A DNA stretch of 64,000 nt. It comes from Bacteroidia bacterium (GTDB taxonomy: Bacteria; Bacteroidota; Bacteroidia; Cytophagales; JAAEPT01). The stretch is from positions 62,001 to 126,000 of the forward strand of contig JAUIJC010000003.1 of assembly GCA_030431525.1 (NCBI GenBank), in the 5' to 3' direction. The translations under genes and the position numbers were made by a program. Positions 60,037 to 64,000 of this stretch are shown here, one piece after another. Below the pieces are notes generated by a model. It was not told where the DNA came from. It made no database searches and saw only the letters and a list, made by a program, of their open reading frames with translations. How positions within the stretch are numbered: the stretch's first letter is position 1; every line of letters starts with the position of its first letter.

Positions 60037-60765
60037 ATGGCAAAGATTCAGATTGTTCCAGCCATTGACCTGATTGACGGTAAATGTGTTCGTTTGACCC
60101 AAGGCGATTACGGTCAGAAAAAGGTCTATAACGAGAACCCATTGGAGGTGGCAAAAGCCTTCGAGGGAGCAGGTATTAAGCGTCTTCATTTGGTTGACTT
60201 GGACGGTGCCAAAGCCAAGAAAATTATCAACCAAAAGGTGTTGGAGGAAGTGGCTTCAAAAACCAGCCTTTCCATTGATTTTGGTGGAGGAATTCAATCC
60301 AATGAAGATATCCAATTGGCGTTTGATTCTGGCGCCAAGCAGGTGACGGGTGGAAGTATCGCCATTCGAAATGAGGAGCTCTTCTTGGAGTGGATTGAAA
60401 AATACGGTCCAGAGAAAATCATTTTGGGTGCCGACTGCAAGGATAAGAAAATCGCCGTAGGCGGATGGCAGGAAGTGACGGAGGTTTCTGTGTTTGATTT
60501 GGTAGAGAAGTTCACTGCCAAAGGCTTGAATCACGTTATTAGCACCGACGTCGCCAAGGATGGTTTATTGCAAGGCCCTTCTTTCGAGTTATATGAGGAG
60601 TTTTCTCAGCGTTTTCCAAAGCTGAATATGATTGCCAGCGGTGGGGTGACGACCATGGATGACATCCATAAGCTCAACGAAATGGAAGTCTACGGCGTGA
60701 TTGTCGGCAAGGCATTCTACGAAGGAAATATCTCTCTCAAGGACTTTGAGGAGTTTTATAAATAA
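60037..60765 (+). CDS. hisA: ProFAR isomerase
   Basis: A 242-residue TIM barrel isomerising ProFAR to PRFAR. The catalytic Asp8 is in VPAIDLIDGKCVRLTQGDY and the second Asp in STDVAKDG near 170. Phosphate-binding segments are SIDFGGGIQSNEDI and IASGGVTTMDDI. Homologous to HisF by gene duplication. Preceded by a palindrome and followed 16 bp later by hisF. Confidence 0.97.
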   Translation: MAKIQIVPAIDLIDGKCVRLTQGDYGQKKVYNENPLEVAKAFEGAGIKRLHLVDLDGAKAKKIINQKVLEEVASKTSLSIDFGGGIQSNEDIQLAFDSGAKQVTGGSIAIRNEELFLEWIEKYGPEKIILGADCKDKKIAVGGWQEVTEVSVFDLVEKFTAKGLNHVISTDVAKDGLLQGPSFELYEEFSQRFPKLNMIASGGVTTMDDIHKLNEMEVYGVIVGKAFYEGNISLKDFEEFYK

Positions 60766-60781
60766 GCAGTACTGAGTACAC

Positions 60782-61537
60782 ATGCTAACAAAACGCATAA
60801 TCCCTTGTTTGGACGTCAAGGACGGAAGGACAGTAAAGGGTGTGAATTTCGAAAACCTTCGCGATGCGGGTGACCCTGTGGAATTGGCGAAAGCCTATGC
60901 CGAAGAGGGCGCTGACGAGCTAGTTTTCTTGGATATTTCCGCCACGGTGGAGCAACGCAAAACATTGGTGGAGTTAGTGAACCGATGTGCGGCTGAATTG
61001 AATATTCCATTTACTGTAGGTGGTGGAATTTCTTCTGTAGAGGACGTTTCCATTTTGCTGAATGCTGGTGCCGACAAGGTTTCCATCAACTCGGCGGCGG
61101 TACGTCGTCCTGAGTTGGTCAATGAACTTGCTCGTGAGTTTGGAAGCCAGTGCATTGTGGTGGCCATCGATACCAAAATGTATGAGAACGAATCACGGGT
61201 TCATACGCATGGTGGTCGCAAACCAACGGATATCAATACCTTTGCTTGGGCCAAGGAAATTGAGGACCGTGGAGCCGGAGAAATCCTTTTGACTTCCATG
61301 GACCACGACGGTGTGAAGACTGGCTTCGCCAATGAGGTGACAGCCAAGATTTCTGAGAATGCAACCATTCCTGTCATTGCTTCAGGAGGTGCTGGTCAGA
61401 TGGAGCATTTCTATGATACCTTTACTGAAGGTAAAGCAGATGCGGGCTTGGCGGCAAGCATTTTCCATTTCAAGGAAATTGCCATTCCAGATTTGAAAGC
61501 CTATTTGAAGGAGCGCGGTGTTCCTGTGAGAATTTGA
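60782..61537 (+). CDS. hisF: Imidazole glycerol phosphate synthase, cyclase subunit
   Basis: A 251-residue TIM barrel that uses ammonia from HisH to form the imidazole ring and AICAR. The catalytic Asp11 is in [17 protein letters not shown] and the second Asp in [14 protein letters not shown]. Phosphate-binding loops are [12 protein letters not shown] and [13 protein letters not shown]. The leader contains the short word CAGTACTGAGTAC, similar to the hairpin before hisIE. Confidence 0.97.
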   Translation: MLTKRIIPCLDVKDGRTVKGVNFENLRDAGDPVELAKAYAEEGADELVFLDISATVEQRKTLVELVNRCAAELNIPFTVGGGISSVEDVSILLNAGADKVSINSAAVRRPELVNELAREFGSQCIVVAIDTKMYENESRVHTHGGRKPTDINTFAWAKEIEDRGAGEILLTSMDHDGVKTGFANEVTAKISENATIPVIASGGAGQMEHFYDTFTEGKADAGLAASIFHFKEIAIPDLKAYLKERGVPVRI

Positions 61538-61539
61538 TG

Positions 61540-61556
61540 TGAGTACTTCGTACTCA
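61540..61556. repeat. Short GAGTAC hairpin between hisF and hisIE
   Basis: TGAGTAC-TTC-GTACTCA forms a 7-bp stem with a 3-nt loop, followed by nine A residues and 13 bp before the hisIE start. Related AGTAC words precede hisB (near 58163-58195) and hisF (60768-60780). Confidence 0.75.
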
Positions 61557-61569
61557 AAAAAAATATACA

Positions 61570-62160
61570 ATGATTGACTTCAACAAAGGAGGTGGGCTTG
61601 TTCCTGCCATCGTCCAAGATTCAGTAACAGGTAAAGTGCTGATGTTGGGTTATATGAATGAGGAGGCCTACGAGAAAACCAAGGCTGAGGGCAAGGTGAC
61701 TTTTTACAGCCGTTCAAAGGATCGTCTTTGGACCAAAGGTGAATCTTCAGGCAATTTCTTGACGGTAAAAAACCTTTTGGTTGATTGCGACAACGACACC
61801 ATTTTGGTGAAAGCTGTTCCTGCTGGCCCAACCTGCCACACAGGTGCTGACACATGCTTCAAAGAGGAGAACAAAGGAAAGGCTTCTTACTTGAACTACT
61901 TGCAGGCTGTGATTCACGACCGAAAAGTAAATCCTTCTGACGAATCTTACACGACTTCCCTCTTCAAGAAGGGTGTGAACAAGATTGCCCAGAAAGTGGG
62001 TGAGGAGGCTGTGGAGATTGTTATTGAGGCAAAAGACGACAACAAAGACCTCTTTTTGGGTGAGGCGGCCGACTTGATGTTCCACTTTCTCGTCCTTTTG
62101 GAGGAAAAAGGCATGGACCTTGACGAGGTGATTGGTGTGTTGCAAGAGCGTCATCAGTAA
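61570..62160 (+). CDS. hisIE: Bifunctional phosphoribosyl-AMP cyclohydrolase / phosphoribosyl-ATP diphosphatase
   Basis: A 196-residue fusion for steps 2 and 3 of histidine synthesis. The HisI domain (1-100) has LMLGYMNEEAYEKT, FYSRSKDRLWTKGESSGN, the zinc/magnesium-site DCDNDTILVKA and CHTGADTCF. The HisE domain (about 108-196) has the MazG-like helix QKVGEEAVEIVIEAKDDN and LGEAADLMFHFLVLL. Last gene of the operon; hisG, hisD and hisC are not in the window. Confidence 0.97.
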   Translation: MIDFNKGGGLVPAIVQDSVTGKVLMLGYMNEEAYEKTKAEGKVTFYSRSKDRLWTKGESSGNFLTVKNLLVDCDNDTILVKAVPAGPTCHTGADTCFKEENKGKASYLNYLQAVIHDRKVNPSDESYTTSLFKKGVNKIAQKVGEEAVEIVIEAKDDNKDLFLGEAADLMFHFLVLLEEKGMDLDEVIGVLQERHQ

Positions 62161-62183
62161 TTGCAAAAGGCTGGAGGGTAATA

Positions 62184-62317
62184 CTGTTGCATTAAGCTCG
62201 AGATTTCGACCCCACCTCTGTCCTCCCCTTATCCAAGGGGAGGAGAATGTTACAGAGAATACTTGCCAATGGTGGGGTTGACCCAGAGTTTGGGAGTTTC
62301 CATCCTTAAAGCAACAG
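62184..62317. repeat. Nested palindrome downstream of hisIE
   Basis: The outer arms CTGTTGCATTAAG (62184-62196) and CTTAAAGCAACAG (62305-62317) enclose middle arms GACCCCACC/GGTGGGGTT and a perfect inner hairpin CCTCCCCTT/AAGGGGAGG at 62222-62243. It can end the his transcript and may be another mobile palindrome. It fills most of the 204-bp gap. Confidence 0.75.
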
Positions 62318-62364
62318 CATTTGTTCACTTTATTATTTCCCTTTTGCTTAGAAAATCTCCAATT

Positions 62365-63750
62365 ATGAAACGACTCCTATTTTCCTTACTTCTTTGCTTT
62401 CCTTTTTTGACTTGGGCGCAAACCAAGAACTTCCAGAAATCCTTCGGTAACGACGGTGAAGAGCGGTTTTATTCCGTGGCTACCACTACCGATAGCGGGT
62501 TTGTATTACTGGGAATCACGAGTGGTTTTGCCAATAGGAAAAAGGCCTATGTGGTGAGGTTGGATAGCACGAGTCGCTTGCTTTGGTCAAAAACCTATGG
62601 CTCGGCTGGCCTTGATGTTGGCCGATCAATGGCGCCAACCAAGGATGGTGGTTTCGTGATTGTGGGAACCACAACCAGTATCGGTGCTGGAAAGAAGGAT
62701 GTCTGGTTGTTGAAGATTGACCACGAAGGTGAGGTGGAATGGTCTCATGCCTATGGTGGAGTTGAAAACGACTATGGTTTCTCAGTGAAGCAGACCTTGG
62801 ATGGAGGCTATATCATCGGTGGTGAAACCAATAGTTTCGGTACGGTTGGGTCTGACATTTACCTTCTCAAAACTGATGAGAAAGGAAATCTCCAGTGGTC
62901 GAAAGCCTTGGGAGGAAAGGACGCCGAGTACATCTATGAGGTGATCGAAACCTTTGATGGCTTTGTCTTCGCCAGCGAAACCAATACCTATGGTTCAGGT
63001 GAGTGGGACATTATGCTCACCAAGGTTGACAAAAAAGGCGAACTTCAGTGGAGCCAAGTGTATGGCGGAAACAAGGTGGAGTTCGGTTATGATTTGATTC
63101 AAACCAAGGACGGTGGTTTTGTGCTAGTTGGTTCCACCTATAGCTTCGGCGTAGGAGGGATGGACATTTACTTTTTGCGGACTGATAAGAAAGGGAAGCT
63201 TGTGGTGGCACGTACCTTTGGCGGAGGCTCTAACGACCAAGCCCATACAGTTCATCAAATGCCTGACGAAGGGTTCATTATTGGAGGCTTTAGTGCGAGC
63301 TATGGCAATCAGTTAAATGCGGAGGACGCTTACCTCATCCGCCTTAACAAGAAGAATAACCTGAAGTGGTCGAAGGTTTTCGGAGGTACTTTCGGGGATT
63401 ATGCCTTGGATATGCAGACAGGTCTACATGGCGAAATCCTGATGGTGGGTGAAACCAAGAGTTTCAATGGAAGGGATGACAGCGATGCGTATCTCATCCG
63501 TACTGAGGATGATTCAAAACTTAAGACTTGCGAGTTGAGCAGGGTACAGACCCAAACCATCCTTAAATCTGAGTTTGTAACCAAGACGCCTGAATTGGGA
63601 ATAACAGCTACCGATACAAAAGAAGCTACTTTTGATGTCGAAAGCACGGAAGTCCTTTCCTCTGAGAATGTCATTTGTGATGGAAACATTCAGGTGATTC
63701 AGAACCAAACCGAGAGAAAAAGGCAGGAGCGGAAGACTAAAAAGAAGTAA
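62365..63750 (+). CDS. Secreted beta-propeller-like repeat protein
   Basis: A 461-residue protein with signal peptide (MKRLLFSLLLCFPFLTWAQ). Residues 25-400 contain about seven repeats of 50-53 residues of the form DGGFVIVGTTTSIGAGKKDV followed by WLLKIDxxGEVEWSxxYGG, as in DGGYIIGGETNSFGTVGSDI and DGGFVLVGSTYSFGVGGMDI. Each probably makes one blade of a propeller. The last 60 residues are polar and end in a very basic tail (RKRQERKTKKK) without a T9SS sorting domain. No catalytic residues are recognisable. A chromosome-edge gene of unknown role, perhaps in the periplasm. Start at 62365 begins the signal peptide. Confidence 0.82.
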   Translation: MKRLLFSLLLCFPFLTWAQTKNFQKSFGNDGEERFYSVATTTDSGFVLLGITSGFANRKKAYVVRLDSTSRLLWSKTYGSAGLDVGRSMAPTKDGGFVIVGTTTSIGAGKKDVWLLKIDHEGEVEWSHAYGGVENDYGFSVKQTLDGGYIIGGETNSFGTVGSDIYLLKTDEKGNLQWSKALGGKDAEYIYEVIETFDGFVFASETNTYGSGEWDIMLTKVDKKGELQWSQVYGGNKVEFGYDLIQTKDGGFVLVGSTYSFGVGGMDIYFLRTDKKGKLVVARTFGGGSNDQAHTVHQMPDEGFIIGGFSASYGNQLNAEDAYLIRLNKKNNLKWSKVFGGTFGDYALDMQTGLHGEILMVGETKSFNGRDDSDAYLIRTEDDSKLKTCELSRVQTQTILKSEFVTKTPELGITATDTKEATFDVESTEVLSSENVICDGNIQVIQNQTERKRQERKTKKK

Positions 63751-63772
63751 CTCTTCAAAAAAGAGGAGATTG

Positions 63773-63806
63773 AAGCCCTTTCAATATTAGTTGGAAGGGC
63801 TTTTTT
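63773..63806 (+). terminator. Rho-independent terminator after propeller gene
   Basis: Arms AAGCCCTTTCAA (63773-63784) and TTGGAAGGGCTT (63791-63802), with one weak pair, are followed by T residues. It lies 23 bp past the stop. Confidence 0.9.
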
Positions 63807-63831
63807 CATTTCTTCTATCAATTCATCATTC

Positions 63832-63839
63832 TATCTTTG
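63832..63839 (+). promoter_or_regulatory. Candidate -7 box upstream of probable valS
   Basis: TATCTTTG matches TAnnTTTG and would start a transcript whose leader contains the whole 63854-63947 palindrome. Confidence 0.6.
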
Positions 63840-63853
63840 CACGCTGATATTAA

Positions 63854-63947
63854 TTGTATAAAGTGTTAAGTACAATGTATTATGTATAATGACAGCTATC
63901 GTCATAATACATGATACATAATACATTGTACTTAACACTTTATACAA
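63854..63947. repeat. Near-perfect long palindrome in leader of probable valS
   Basis: The left arm TTGTATAAAGTGTTAAGTAC (63854-63873 and on to about 63893) is complementary to the right arm ending GTACTTAACACTTTATACAA at 63947. The stem of about 40 bp has a loop at GCTATC. It lies between the promoter box and the start codon, so the RNA would carry a very stable hairpin. Confidence 0.9.
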
Positions 63948-63975
63948 CCACCCCATAGAAAACTGTTGGAAGAAC

Positions 63976-64000
63976 ATGTCCATTTCAAGTAAATACAATC
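63976..64000 (+). CDS. Probable valyl-tRNA synthetase, first codons only
   Basis: The ATG at 63976 opens a frame to the window edge reading MSISSKYN. Valyl-tRNA synthetases of Bacteroidota often begin with a similar (I/P)xKYNP motif, and a strong promoter and leader precede it. Eight residues are too few for proof. Confidence 0.4.

Overview
The window looks like a chromosomal segment of a member of the Bacteroidota, most likely a Cytophagales-type environmental (possibly marine) bacterium. Three very large secreted proteins end in type IX secretion (Por) sorting domains. Several upstream regions carry the Bacteroidota promoter signature TAnnTTTG. Shine-Dalgarno sequences are mostly weak, and gene content and order (Lgt with a long insertion, a fused hisB, Nfu, DUF423, flavin reductase/DUF2452) fit that phylum. 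The genus cannot be told from the sequence alone.

Layout. 1-888: start of a lipoprotein phosphodiesterase cut by the window edge. 1139-5214: an old yellow enzyme, quinone oxidoreductase and PuuE-like deacetylase operon, divergent from an AraC regulator. 5226-13420: YdjM-like membrane protein, lgt, aldehyde dehydrogenase, RNase D, an FdtA-like cupin with a GNAT protein, an orphan CobE/CbiG domain and N-carbamoylputrescine amidase. 13542-18294: rhomboid protease, a frameshifted small gene, a TPR protein, a CutA-like protein, a Fic protein behind two copies of a palindromic 46-bp repeat, and two unknown genes. 18296-24379: a complete Opp/Dpp/Yej-type peptide ABC transporter with one unrelated lipoprotein gene inside it. 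24528-35926: acetyltransferase, cyclophilin, secreted subtilase, YggS, small membrane proteins, a FecCD/FecE-type importer pair, a DAACS symporter, Nfu and an alpha/beta hydrolase. 36054-41134: flavin reductase-DUF2452 fusion, guanine-deaminase-like enzyme, CHAD, HIT, GreA and a 2-hydroxyacid dehydrogenase. 41257-42015: a tRNA gene split by a group I intron. 42176-47699: HAD phosphatase, M50 protease, barrel protein, MscS channel and a YD-repeat protein. 47905-57754: a giant GH18 chitinase and a CUB/CARDB repeat protein. 58200-62160: hisB-hisH-hisA-hisF-hisIE, the second half of histidine synthesis. 62365-64000: a secreted beta-propeller and the first codons of a probable valS.

The most notable object is the tRNA with anticodon CAU at 41257-42015 on the minus strand. 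Its anticodon loop is interrupted, directly after the anticodon, by a 685-nt intron. The intron has clear group I core elements of the IC3 type, a recognisable internal guide sequence, and an HNH endonuclease gene inside the P1 loop whose 3' end overlaps the guide sequence and P2. Base pairs C4-G69, C5-G68 and U29-A41 argue that the tRNA is the lysidine-type tRNA-Ile2, the same host gene and position as the Azoarcus intron.

The second theme is intergenic palindromes. At least five sequence families recur between genes: a composite multi-hairpin element at three sites; the AGTATCAAG family at several sites, once with a gene lying between its two arms; heptamer repeats; a 160-bp MITE-like palindrome; and long hairpins directly upstream of start codons. 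They are probably mobile or mobilised non-coding repeats, and several double as 5' leaders.
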